Assembly (NCBI GenBank): GCA_934511165.1
Contig: CAKSWA010000024.1
Coordinates: 1-32,265, forward strand
Length of the DNA: 32,265 nt
Reading direction: 5' to 3'
From: an uncultured Oscillospiraceae bacterium
GTDB taxonomy: Bacteria; Bacillota; Clostridia; Oscillospirales; Oscillospiraceae
The position numbers were made by a program, and so were the translations under genes. Below the pieces are notes generated by a model. It did no database searches, had not been told where the DNA came from, and saw only the letters and a list, made by a program, of their open reading frames with translations. Positions within the stretch are counted from its first letter, which is position 1. Each line of letters opens with the position of its first letter. Below, one piece after another: positions 7,020 to 14,063 of this stretch.

Positions 7020-9058
7020 TGGCGTACGCTTACCGATTCGCGCTGGTAGGCAATCCCAATGTGGGAAAAAGCTCGCTTTTCAACGCGCTGACCGGTCTGC
7101 ATCAGCACACCGGAAACTGGCCGGGGAAAACAGTTGCGACCGCGGCGGGACGGTGTACCATCGACGGAGCAGACATTGAGCTTATTGATTTGCCCGGGAC
7201 CTACTCTCTCGCCGCCCATTCGCCGGAAGAGGAGGTTGCGGCGGAGTATATCTCCTTCGGTGATGCGGATGCGGTGATCGTCGTCTGCGACGCCACGGCG
7301 CTGGAACGGAATCTCCACCTTGTTCTGCAGGTCATGGAGATCACAGACCGCGTCGTCGTATGCGTGAATCTGATGGACGAGGCGAAGAAGCGCGGAATTT
7401 CCGTCGATCTGCCGCGGCTTTCGCAGATGCTCGGTGTACGGGTAGTCGGGACGAGCGCACGGCAGAAGAAAACGCTCTCTCCCCTGCTGCGCGCGGCGCT
7501 CTCCGCTGCGCGGGAAAGGCCGAAGAAAACCATTCGCATGCGGTACAGCAGCACAATCGAGGCGGGACTTTTCTCTCTTACAGCGCGTCTGGATGAACTG
7601 CTTCCTGGGAACGTGCCGAAGCACCGGTGGATCGCTATGCAGCTTCTGTTGGGCGATCGTTCCACCGCCCGATCGATGGGAGAAAAGCTTGAACGGCCAT
7701 TGACGGAAGACTCCTTTTTGTCCGAAGCGATCCGGCTTGGACAGGAGCGGATCACTCGCGCTGGGGAGAACGCGGAAGCATCCGTTGCAACGACGCTACA
7801 CTGCCATGCCGCTCGAATATCATCGGAAGTTGTTTTCGCGAAGCAGCAAAATGGCTTTTCGCGTGACCGCATAGCCGACCACATTCTGACGGGAAAGAAG
7901 TTCGGCGTTCCGGTCATGCTGCTGTTGCTTCTTGTTCTTTTCTATTTGACCGTTCAAGGCGCGAACTACCCGTCGGCGCTGCTCTCGTCCGCACTGTTCC
8001 GTTTTGGCGATATTCTCTCACGGTGGCTGCTCGCTGCCGGATTTCCGGTCTGGCTGCACGACGCGCTGATTCTCGGCGTATATCGTATGACTGCGTGGGT
8101 CGTGTCTGTTATGCTGCCGCCGATGGCGATCTTTTTCCCGCTGTTCACGTTTCTCGAAGACGTGGGCTATCTGCCGCGTATGGCCTTCAATCTGGATAGA
8201 CCGTTTGAGCGGTGCCACGCCTGCGGCAAACAGGCGCTTACCATGGCGATGGGATTTGGCTGCAACGCAGCTGGTGTCGTCGGCTGCCGGATCATCGATT
8301 CACCGCGCGAGCGGCTGCTTGCCATACTCACAAACAGCTTTGTTCCATGCAACGGACGATTTCCCATTTTGATCTTTCTGCTCGGAACATTCTTCTCGGC
8401 AGGGAATTCTCTCGTATCAGCGCTGCTGCTGATGGGCGCCGTATGTCTCGGCGTTACCGCGACGTTTGGCGCAACGCGGCTTTTGTCTGCCACGGCACTG
8501 CGCGGAGAGTCAACCTCCTATGTGCTGGAGCTGCCGCCGTACCGAAAGCCGCAGCTTGGAAAGATCCTTGTCCGCTCGCTTCTTGACCGGACAGTATTTG
8601 TACTGGGGCGCGCCGCCGCGGTTGCCGCGCCTGCCGGTCTGATCCTCTGGCTGCTCGGAAGTTTTTCCGTCGGGAATGTCTCGCTGCTGCGGTATCTCTC
8701 CGATGGGATCGCCCCGGTTGGGAGGATTCTTGGCATGGACGGCGTAATACTGCTGGCGTTTATTTTGGGCTTTCCTGCCAACGAAACGGTGATTCCCATT
8801 GCCATGATGATATATCTCTCAGAGAGCACGCTCAGCCGGACGCTCTCAGCCTCGGCCATGAGCGGGATATTGCTCGCCAACGGCTGGACAGAAAAAACAG
8901 CGGCATGCGTCATCGTGTTCACGCTGATGCATTGGCCGTGCTCCACAACGCTTCTCTCCATAAAAAAAGAGACCGGGAGCTGGAAATGGACAGCACTCGC
9001 CACTGTGCTTCCAACATTCTGCGGCGCACTGCTGTGTATGCTCATAAACATTTTATAG
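7019..9058 (+). CDS. feoB: Ferrous iron transporter FeoB
   Basis: The 679-residue protein is FeoB, the GTP-gated inner-membrane Fe2+ importer. The N-terminal G domain shows G1 GNPNVGKS (11-18), G2 with TGNWPGKT (about 35-42), G3 DLPGTYSL and G4 NLMDEAKKRG. A helical regulatory domain follows to about residue 285. The membrane part has the conserved Gate segments: GFGCNAAGV, then NSFVPCNGRFPILIFL, and late HWPCSTT. I set the start at the ATG overlapping the feoA stop, because the N-terminus then begins just ahead of the GTPase fold and GGGGTGGAG precedes it; an in-frame ATG at 6941 is inside feoA. Length is normal for the family. Confidence 0.97.
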   Translation: MAYAYRFALVGNPNVGKSSLFNALTGLHQHTGNWPGKTVATAAGRCTIDGADIELIDLPGTYSLAAHSPEEEVAAEYISFGDADAVIVVCDATALERNLHLVLQVMEITDRVVVCVNLMDEAKKRGISVDLPRLSQMLGVRVVGTSARQKKTLSPLLRAALSAARERPKKTIRMRYSSTIEAGLFSLTARLDELLPGNVPKHRWIAMQLLLGDRSTARSMGEKLERPLTEDSFLSEAIRLGQERITRAGENAEASVATTLHCHAARISSEVVFAKQQNGFSRDRIADHILTGKKFGVPVMLLLLLVLFYLTVQGANYPSALLSSALFRFGDILSRWLLAAGFPVWLHDALILGVYRMTAWVVSVMLPPMAIFFPLFTFLEDVGYLPRMAFNLDRPFERCHACGKQALTMAMGFGCNAAGVVGCRIIDSPRERLLAILTNSFVPCNGRFPILIFLLGTFFSAGNSLVSALLLMGAVCLGVTATFGATRLLSATALRGESTSYVLELPPYRKPQLGKILVRSLLDRTVFVLGRAAAVAAPAGLILWLLGSFSVGNVSLLRYLSDGIAPVGRILGMDGVILLAFILGFPANETVIPIAMMIYLSESTLSRTLSASAMSGILLANGWTEKTAACVIVFTLMHWPCSTTLLSIKKETGSWKWTALATVLPTFCGALLCMLINIL

Positions 9059-9060
9059 CA

Positions 9061-9089
9061 AGAAGTCCCGCCGAACCGGCGGGACTTCT
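9061..9089. terminator. Hairpin between feoB and tRNA-Gly
   Basis: A 13-bp perfect stem (9061-9073 with 9077-9089) with a 3-nt loop lies between the feoB stop and the 3' end of the convergent tRNA. There is no strong T tract on the plus side and only TTGCTAT on the minus side, so it may work as a weak two-way terminator or as a 3'-end stabiliser. Confidence 0.6.
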
Positions 9090-9092
9090 CCA

Positions 9093-9166
9093 TGGAGCGG
9101 ATAATGGGAATCGAACCCACCTCTACGGCTTGGGAAGCCGTCGTTCTACCGATGAACTATATCCGC
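9093..9166 (-). tRNA. tRNA-Gly, anticodon CCC
   Basis: Read on the minus strand, a full cloverleaf is present. The acceptor pair is GCGGATA/TATCCGC, the anticodon stem ACGGC/GCCGT carries loop TTCCCAA (anticodon CCC), and the T arm is TGGGTTCGATTCCCA. The discriminator is U, as expected for glycine, and CCA is encoded (9093-9095). It reads GGG codons. Confidence 0.93.
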
Positions 9167-9185
9167 GTATTTTGTTTACTGATGT

Positions 9186-9214
9186 ACTCTACCAAAATAT
9201 GCCTGAAAAGTCAA
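9186..9214 (-). promoter_or_regulatory. Sigma-A promoter for tRNA-Gly
   Basis: On the minus strand TTGACT (9209-9214) and TAGAGT (9186-9191) are 17 nt apart, about 20 nt before the tRNA. Confidence 0.6.
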
Positions 9215-9229
9215 GCGACAAAAAAGGAT

Positions 9230-9258
9230 TCATAGCTTGTGACTCGTCCGAATACGCT
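9230..9258 (+). promoter_or_regulatory. Possible SigE-type promoter for the spoIVF-like pair
   Basis: TCATAGC (9230-9236) resembles the SigE -35 (KMATATT, first five positions match). Exactly 14 nt later AATACGCT (9251-9258) matches CATACAMT at 6 of 8 positions. spoIVF is SigE-transcribed in B. subtilis. Confidence 0.45.
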
Positions 9259-9279
9259 TTGGCAGGAGTGTGATTTGGA

Positions 9280-10032
9280 ATGAAACGTGCAAAACGCGCA
9301 ACCATCTATGTGGCAGCGGGACTGTTCGTTGCGGCGGCCGCCGCGAAGCTGCTCTTCCCTGCCCGCACATCCGAAACGATCCGCACCATCGAAAAATCTT
9401 TCCACAGAGCGGACTATCAGACAGAGGAAACCGTCGCTGCCGTGACGGAAGCAACGGACGCCGCAGCGCCTGTCACGGTCACAATCAACGCTGCGGAATT
9501 TCTCGGCCTCGCGGAGTCGGCCGGCACGGAAGAACTGTCTCCCGCCGTAGAGGAAGCAATGGCGGCGTTCATGGAGGAACAGCAGCCATTCGTGGATCTC
9601 GGTGTTCCGGCCAACGTGTCCTACGATGCGCCCATGCCGAAGTTTTCGTTTGTCCAGCCGCTTTCCGCCAGAGTGTCCTCCGATTTTGGTTACCGGCTGC
9701 ACCCGATCGATAATGAGACGAAATTCCATTACGGCATGGATCTTGCGGCAAATTCCGGGGACGATATCGTCTGCTTTGCCGCCGGGACGGTAACGGAGGT
9801 CGGAGAGAATAATACCAGTGGAAAGTTCCTCCGCGTAGAGCATGAGGACGGATACGCGACGATGTACGCGCATTGCGGCCAGATCTACGTGGAAGAGGGT
9901 CAAAAGGTTGAGTCCGGAGAAAAGATCGCGCTTGTCGGCGCAACCGGCAAAGCCACCGGCCCGCATCTTCATTTTGAACTGACACACGACGGCGTTTATC
10001 TGAATCCGGCGTTCTACCTGGCGGCGCTTTGA
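9280..10032 (+). CDS. spoIVFA: M23 (LytM) domain protein, SpoIVFA-like
   Basis: The 250-residue protein has an N-terminal membrane helix (about 7-26), a variable stalk and a C-terminal LytM/M23 domain (about 125-248). By position and partner it matches SpoIVFA, which holds the SpoIVFB protease in check in the outer forespore membrane until the forespore signals. All zinc-site residues of active M23 enzymes are visible: H150 and D154 (HYGMD), H198 (YAHC), H229 and H231 (GPHLHFEL). It may therefore still cut peptidoglycan, so another LytM protein is an alternative identity. An AGGAG lies upstream. The stop overlaps the TTG start of the M50 gene, so the two are coupled. Confidence 0.75.
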   Translation: MKRAKRATIYVAAGLFVAAAAAKLLFPARTSETIRTIEKSFHRADYQTEETVAAVTEATDAAAPVTVTINAAEFLGLAESAGTEELSPAVEEAMAAFMEEQQPFVDLGVPANVSYDAPMPKFSFVQPLSARVSSDFGYRLHPIDNETKFHYGMDLAANSGDDIVCFAAGTVTEVGENNTSGKFLRVEHEDGYATMYAHCGQIYVEEGQKVESGEKIALVGATGKATGPHLHFELTHDGVYLNPAFYLAAL

Positions 10033-10559
10033 GCCGCTGCCGGGTAGAGATTACCGCTGGGGCTGCCGTTTTATTCCCGCTGCTCTTCTATCTGGATGAT
10101 TCCGGCATTTTCTCCGCGGTTTTGCCCGCCGTATTCTTTCACGAGACCGGCCATTGTATTTCCGCAAGGATGTACGGTGGCCGAATTCTTTCGTTCCGGA
10201 TGAGCTTGAGCGGGCTGTGTCTTGAGACGACGCCGTTTTCATCTTCACTCTCCGAGGCGGTATGCGCGGCGGCGGGACCCCTGTGCGGTCTATTATGGGC
10301 AGCGCTGTGTTCATGTATCCCCGGCGAATGGTGGGAGCGCTGCCGGGATGTATCGCTGTATTTTTCCGTATGCAACCTGCTTCCGGCACAGCCTCTCGAC
10401 GGCGGGCGAATCCTCTATGCGCTCTGCGGGAATGCAAAGGCCGTTCGGATCGTCTCGGCCAGTACCGGAACCGTTTGTATTGCGGCAGCGGTGTTTACGC
10501 GCCGGTGGGGACTGGCGCTGCTGGCCGTGTGGATTCTCGTGGAACAGCTTACAGCATAA
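10029..10559 (+). CDS. spoIVFB: M50 site-2 protease, SpoIVFB-like (no CBS domain)
   Basis: The 176-residue membrane protein is an M50 intramembrane metalloprotease. HETGH (38-42) supplies two zinc histidines and the Glu. NLLPAQPLDGG (116-126) supplies the third ligand, Asp124, and AAGPLCGLLWA lies in the hydrophobic middle. Paired with the SpoIVFA-like gene, it is best read as SpoIVFB, which cleaves pro-SigK in the mother cell. The start is TTG at 10029, overlapping the previous stop. B. subtilis SpoIVFB is 288 residues and ends in a CBS domain; this one stops right after the membrane core. Its 3' end overlaps that of sigF by 11 nt, head-on. Confidence 0.82.
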   Translation: MSRCRVEITAGAAVLFPLLFYLDDSGIFSAVLPAVFFHETGHCISARMYGGRILSFRMSLSGLCLETTPFSSSLSEAVCAAAGPLCGLLWAALCSCIPGEWWERCRDVSLYFSVCNLLPAQPLDGGRILYALCGNAKAVRIVSASTGTVCIAAAVFTRRWGLALLAVWILVEQLTA

Positions 10560-11253
10560 CAGCGCGGAGATTTTCCATTGCCCGCCGTTCCAGCCGCGAT
10601 ACCTGCACCTGTGATACGGAGAGGATCCGTGCGCAGTCGCTCTGCGTCAGGCCGTGGAAAAACCGAAGATTGATCACCTGCTGCTCTTTTTCCGGCAGTC
10701 GCTCTATGGCGGTGCGGAGCGCGACGCTCTCCAGCACGCGCTCCTCCTGCCCATAATCGCCGAGCACGTGCTCGAGCGTAAACCCCTCGTCCCCGCTTTC
10801 GCGCTGCAGGCTCTCTGCCGGCGCTGCCGCAGTCTCCGCCTCGGCGATCTCCTCCACGCTGACGCCGCATTCTGCGGCAATCTCGGAGAGTGTGGGTTCC
10901 CGGCCGAGCGTTTGCTCCAGACGGCGGCGCGCTGAGTGAATCTGCTGTGCGCGCTCCTTGAGACCGCGGCTTACCTTTACGGCACCGTCATCACGCAGAA
11001 ACCGCCGGATCTCGCCGGCAATTTTGGGCACGGCGTAGGTGGAAAACTGCGTGCCGAACCGCTCGTCAAACCCCTCAATCGCTTTGAGAAAGCCGAGACA
11101 GCCGAGCTGATAGAGATCGTCCGCATCTACCCCGCGGCCAAAATACCGGCGCGCAACGCTCCAGATGAGACCGGTATTTTCTTCGATCATCTGCTGCACG
11201 GCGTCGCGGTCGCCGGAGTGCGCACGGGAGAGAAGCTGTGCGCGGCTTTCCAT
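10549..11253 (-). CDS. sigF: Forespore sigma factor SigF
   Basis: The 234-residue sigma-70 family protein is SigF, the first compartment-specific sigma factor of the forespore. Region 2 is around GVDADDLYQLGCLGFLKAIEGFD, region 3 follows (SRGLKERAQ onward), and region 4 ends in a helix-turn-helix with SVSQVQVSRLERRAM, the signature shared by SigF and SigG. It lacks the extra N-terminal segment typical of SigG and is the third gene of spoIIAA-spoIIAB-sigF. Its ATG overlaps the spoIIAB stop (TGATG) and no Shine-Dalgarno is visible, so it depends on coupling. Confidence 0.95.
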   Translation of the reverse strand: MESRAQLLSRAHSGDRDAVQQMIEENTGLIWSVARRYFGRGVDADDLYQLGCLGFLKAIEGFDERFGTQFSTYAVPKIAGEIRRFLRDDGAVKVSRGLKERAQQIHSARRRLEQTLGREPTLSEIAAECGVSVEEIAEAETAAAPAESLQRESGDEGFTLEHVLGDYGQEERVLESVALRTAIERLPEKEQQVINLRFFHGLTQSDCARILSVSQVQVSRLERRAMENLRAVML

Positions 11254-11693
11254 CAGCGATCGCGGACGCGGCGCGGGAGCGTGCGGAGCATGATAACGCT
11301 CGTCCCCTCGCCCGGCGTGGAGCGGACGGTCAGCTTATCCATAAAGCTCTCCATGATCGTAAAGCCCATGCCGCTGCGCTCCTCGCCGCCGGTCGTGTAC
11401 AGCGGCTTCCTTGCCTTTCCAATATCCTCGATGCCGCGGCCCCAGTCGCGGATGACGATCTCCAATCGGTTATCTTCGAGAATCCGGCAGCGCATGAGAA
11501 TTTTTCCGATGCAGTCCGGGTAGGCGTGAACAATGCAGTTCGTCACGGCCTCGCTGACCGCCGTTTTAATGTCGCCGAGTTCTTCCATCGTCGGATCCAT
11601 CTGCGAGGCGAACACGCCTGCTACCGAGCGCGCCAGCGCTTCGTTGCAGCTTTTGCTGGGAAATTCCAGCTTTATGTAGTTTTCGTATTTCAT
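11253..11693 (-). CDS. spoIIAB: Anti-sigma F factor and serine kinase SpoIIAB
   Basis: The 146-residue protein has the same length as B. subtilis SpoIIAB. It is a GHKL-type ATPase that binds SigF and holds it inactive, and it phosphorylates SpoIIAA. The ATP-binding boxes are visible: AVSEAVTNCIVHAY (N box), RDWGRGIEDI (G1), and TTGGEERSGMGFTIMESFMD (G2/ATP lid). I chose ATG 11693 over 11768 because MKYENYIKLEFPS is the usual N-terminus, GAGGGA lies upstream, and the longer reading would run deep into spoIIAA. It overlaps spoIIAA by 4 nt. Confidence 0.96.
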   Translation of the reverse strand: MKYENYIKLEFPSKSCNEALARSVAGVFASQMDPTMEELGDIKTAVSEAVTNCIVHAYPDCIGKILMRCRILEDNRLEIVIRDWGRGIEDIGKARKPLYTTGGEERSGMGFTIMESFMDKLTVRSTPGEGTSVIMLRTLPRRVRDR

Positions 11694-12019
11694 CGTGCGG
11701 CTTTTCCCTCCGTATACTTGATGGCAACAAACCGTTCTATGCCGGATGTGCGAAATACCCTTGCGCATTGCGGTGCCGGATCGAGCAGAAAGATGTCTCC
11801 GTCTGTCTCCTCCATCCGTTTTTTCACGCGCAGAACGACGGCGATACCCGAGCTATCCATAAAGGAAACACCGGAGAAATCGAGAATGCATCGCCGCGGC
11901 AAAAAGCGGTCGATAAACGCTTCGGTTTCGCGAAACGCCGAGCGTGCCGCGTGATGATCGAGATCGCCGGTATATCGGATGCAAAGGCAGCCGTCGGAAT
12001 AGGCGCTCTCCAACTGCAT
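11690..12019 (-). CDS. spoIIAA: Anti-anti-sigma F factor SpoIIAA
   Basis: The 109-residue STAS-domain protein is SpoIIAA, which frees SigF by binding SpoIIAB when dephosphorylated. The phosphorylation site is in FMDSSGIAVVLR, where the second Ser of DSSG corresponds to B. subtilis Ser58. LDFSGVSFMDSSG is the usual STAS core. The ATG at 12019 was chosen over a GTG at 12067 because GGGGAGG lies ten bases before it and the longer version would be encoded inside a perfect hairpin. That hairpin ends 23 nt before the start codon and leaves no room for a local promoter. Confidence 0.94.
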   Translation of the reverse strand: MQLESAYSDGCLCIRYTGDLDHHAARSAFRETEAFIDRFLPRRCILDFSGVSFMDSSGIAVVLRVKKRMEETDGDIFLLDPAPQCARVFRTSGIERFVAIKYTEGKAAR

Positions 12020-12042
12020 AACGTACTTTTCCTCCCCAAACG

Positions 12043-12078
12043 AAAATGGCGCTGTGGTTTTGTCCACAGCGCCATTTT
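12043..12078 (-). terminator. Perfect 15-bp hairpin before spoIIAA
   Basis: Positions 12043-12057 pair perfectly with 12064-12078 around a 6-nt loop. The arms begin AAAA and end TTTT, and on the minus strand the stem runs into TTTTCGTTT. This has the form of an intrinsic terminator for the upstream lipoprotein gene (stop at 12117). It lies in the leader of spoIIAA, so some readthrough may be needed for spoIIA. Confidence 0.8.
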
Positions 12079-12116
12079 ATCTGGCACTCTATGAAAATGT
12101 TGCCGAAGCGGGGCAG

Positions 12117-13925
12117 TCAGAACGAAAAAGATACGGTATTTTCGAGCGTATCTGGCAGATACATGAAAACTTCCCGACGATCAGCGATGCAGAGAAAACC
12201 GTTCTGCTCAAAAGCGCGGGCATTCCACGCCCAATCGTTCAGATAAACGCTCAGGCAGTACTCGATCTCACCGTTATTTTCCGCATACAGGCAATAGCTG
12301 TCGTCTGCGGCAAAACCGAGAAGGTTTTTCTCCGGCAGGACAATATAGCTTTGCAGGCTTTCCAGTGTACTGCTGTAGTCGCTCCCGAACGTGCGTTCCG
12401 CTGTTTTTTTCAACGAAGCATCGTAGAGCGAGAGCACCATCTGCCCGGCGGTTTCGTGCCGGAAGGCGGCAAAGCCGCCGTTTTTCCACGGCAGCAGCGC
12501 ATCCGCCGCAATGGCGTCCCCGCCGGACGAAGCTGTGATGGAGCCGGGAACGGAGAAATCGGCAATATAGGAGCCGTTTTCCCCGGAGAGCAGTACCGTA
12601 TCCGGTGTGAAGCCCGCCCAGACGATGCTGCTGCCATCCGGCAACTCCGAAAGCTTCGCCGTAACGGCAAGAGAGGCGTCCAGCGCGTAGAGCGTGCTGC
12701 CGGACGGTTCCGCTGCCGGAACAGGGGCCCCTTTTCCTTCATACATACGAAGATACGATCCGGAATTCTCGGAAACGCAGACGTATCCGGAGCCGAAAGG
12801 CGCGATGGCGTTCTTCTCCGGCAGCACGCCGCTCATAATGCCGGAGCTTCCCAGCCGGATGCCGGAAGCGTCATAGTCAAAGCGGAAGAGATCGGTGCAT
12901 ACGAGATCGGCATATTCCGTATATTCGCCCATATCGTCGCTCATGCGGCGGGATTCTGCCGATACGGAGCGCGTGTCCGTCAGAAAAACGCCGCCGGGTA
13001 CAGCATATGCATTCTTTGCCTCTGCGCCGTAGACGGCAACGGCATTTTTCTGCGCTGCCTCGTCCAGTGAATAAGCGCCGAATACCGCGCAGCCCTCACC
13101 GCCAGCCGGAAGCGCGTACAGGCTTTCGGCTTCAAGAAAGCGGCTGTCCGCTGCAGTGTGTACACGCGGAACGAAGCTATCTGTATCTTCCGCGCCGGAC
13201 GGCTCAAGGACGGAATAGTCCGTCGCAACGCAGAGCGCGCCGCCGCTCATCCACGCCCCGGAGAATACGCCGTCCTGACCGGTGCTCGTGAGCAGGACAG
13301 GCGCGGAGGGATCGGAAACATCGTAGAAATCCACGCCGACGTATTCCGAATAATGTATTTCGTTCCCGACGCTCTCATAGCCATATACATCCAGAAGAAC
13401 AGCAAGGCGCGAGCCGCGAAGGAACAGCGCAAGCGGCGTTCGCTCACTGCCGGTAAAGGCACCGGAATCGCTGCCGGAACTGCTCCACGCGGTGCCGACC
13501 GGTATAGTGGAAATGAGTTCCCCGGCCTCTCCGCTCAGGCGGAAGATGGTAAGATTCTTATCTGAAAGCGCGTAAATGTACTCGCCGTCAACGCGGAGGA
13601 TGTCGCTTGCTGTGAGATCGTGAAAGGACACGGCAGAGGACAGAACGGAAGCCGTCTCCGGCGTGTTGATATTCTCCCCCGCCGTTTCCCTTTCCGGCAA
13701 AGCGGAAAAAACACCGCTGTAATCCGAAAATGTGCGCAATTCTGCACGGTTTTCCTCCGCCGCGGCTTCGAAAGAGATCGGCGCGGGCGTCGCCGTCGGA
13801 GAGGGCGTCACGATCGGTTCTTCGGTAGCAGCCGGCTCCGGCTGGCGGGAAGCGGAGCAGCCGGCCAGAAGTGCCGTAACGAAGAAAATCGTGCAAATGA
13901 TAAAAACTTTTTTGAGATTTCTCAT
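12117..13925 (-). CDS. Secreted beta-propeller lipoprotein
   Basis: The 602-residue protein starts with a lipoprotein signal peptide: MRNLKK, a hydrophobic stretch, and lipobox LAGC with Cys23 as the lipid-attached residue. A short Pro/Thr/Glu-rich linker follows. The rest resembles the secreted beta-propeller family distantly related to WD40 (the Pfam Beta_propel type), shown by DILRVDGEYIYALS and repeated blade-like stretches ending in RLAVLLD, GGALCVATD, and GSGYVCVSE. The ATG at 13925 was chosen over 13988 because AGGAG lies five bases before it and the signal peptide begins there. Its molecular role is unknown. It sits directly upstream of spoIIA, where Bacillus has dacF. Confidence 0.8.
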   Translation of the reverse strand: MRNLKKVFIICTIFFVTALLAGCSASRQPEPAATEEPIVTPSPTATPAPISFEAAAEENRAELRTFSDYSGVFSALPERETAGENINTPETASVLSSAVSFHDLTASDILRVDGEYIYALSDKNLTIFRLSGEAGELISTIPVGTAWSSSGSDSGAFTGSERTPLALFLRGSRLAVLLDVYGYESVGNEIHYSEYVGVDFYDVSDPSAPVLLTSTGQDGVFSGAWMSGGALCVATDYSVLEPSGAEDTDSFVPRVHTAADSRFLEAESLYALPAGGEGCAVFGAYSLDEAAQKNAVAVYGAEAKNAYAVPGGVFLTDTRSVSAESRRMSDDMGEYTEYADLVCTDLFRFDYDASGIRLGSSGIMSGVLPEKNAIAPFGSGYVCVSENSGSYLRMYEGKGAPVPAAEPSGSTLYALDASLAVTAKLSELPDGSSIVWAGFTPDTVLLSGENGSYIADFSVPGSITASSGGDAIAADALLPWKNGGFAAFRHETAGQMVLSLYDASLKKTAERTFGSDYSSTLESLQSYIVLPEKNLLGFAADDSYCLYAENNGEIEYCLSVYLNDWAWNARAFEQNGFLCIADRREVFMYLPDTLENTVSFSF

Positions 13926-13996
13926 AGTAACTCCTGAAAAAAGTGCTATTTTTGACTGGCGAATGCGGAAAAGTTGCAAAAAAGTCAAAATTTTTC

Positions 13997-14025
13997 TTTA
14001 CAGACAATTTGTATTGTAGCATAAT
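13997..14025 (+). promoter_or_regulatory. Sigma-A promoter for the CofE-like gene
   Basis: TTTACA (13997-14002) and CATAAT (14020-14025) are 17 nt apart, about 40 nt before the start codon. The spacer contains ACAAT-4 nt-ATTGT, a small inverted repeat (14004-14017) that could be an operator. Confidence 0.65.
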
Positions 14026-14063
14026 ATCGGCGGAAATCCAATACTTCCGGAGGTTATTTCATT

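Noticed and set aside
12020..12067. Longer SpoIIAA starting at GTG 12067
   Set aside because: The extra codons lie inside the perfect hairpin, and the good ribosome site serves ATG 12019.
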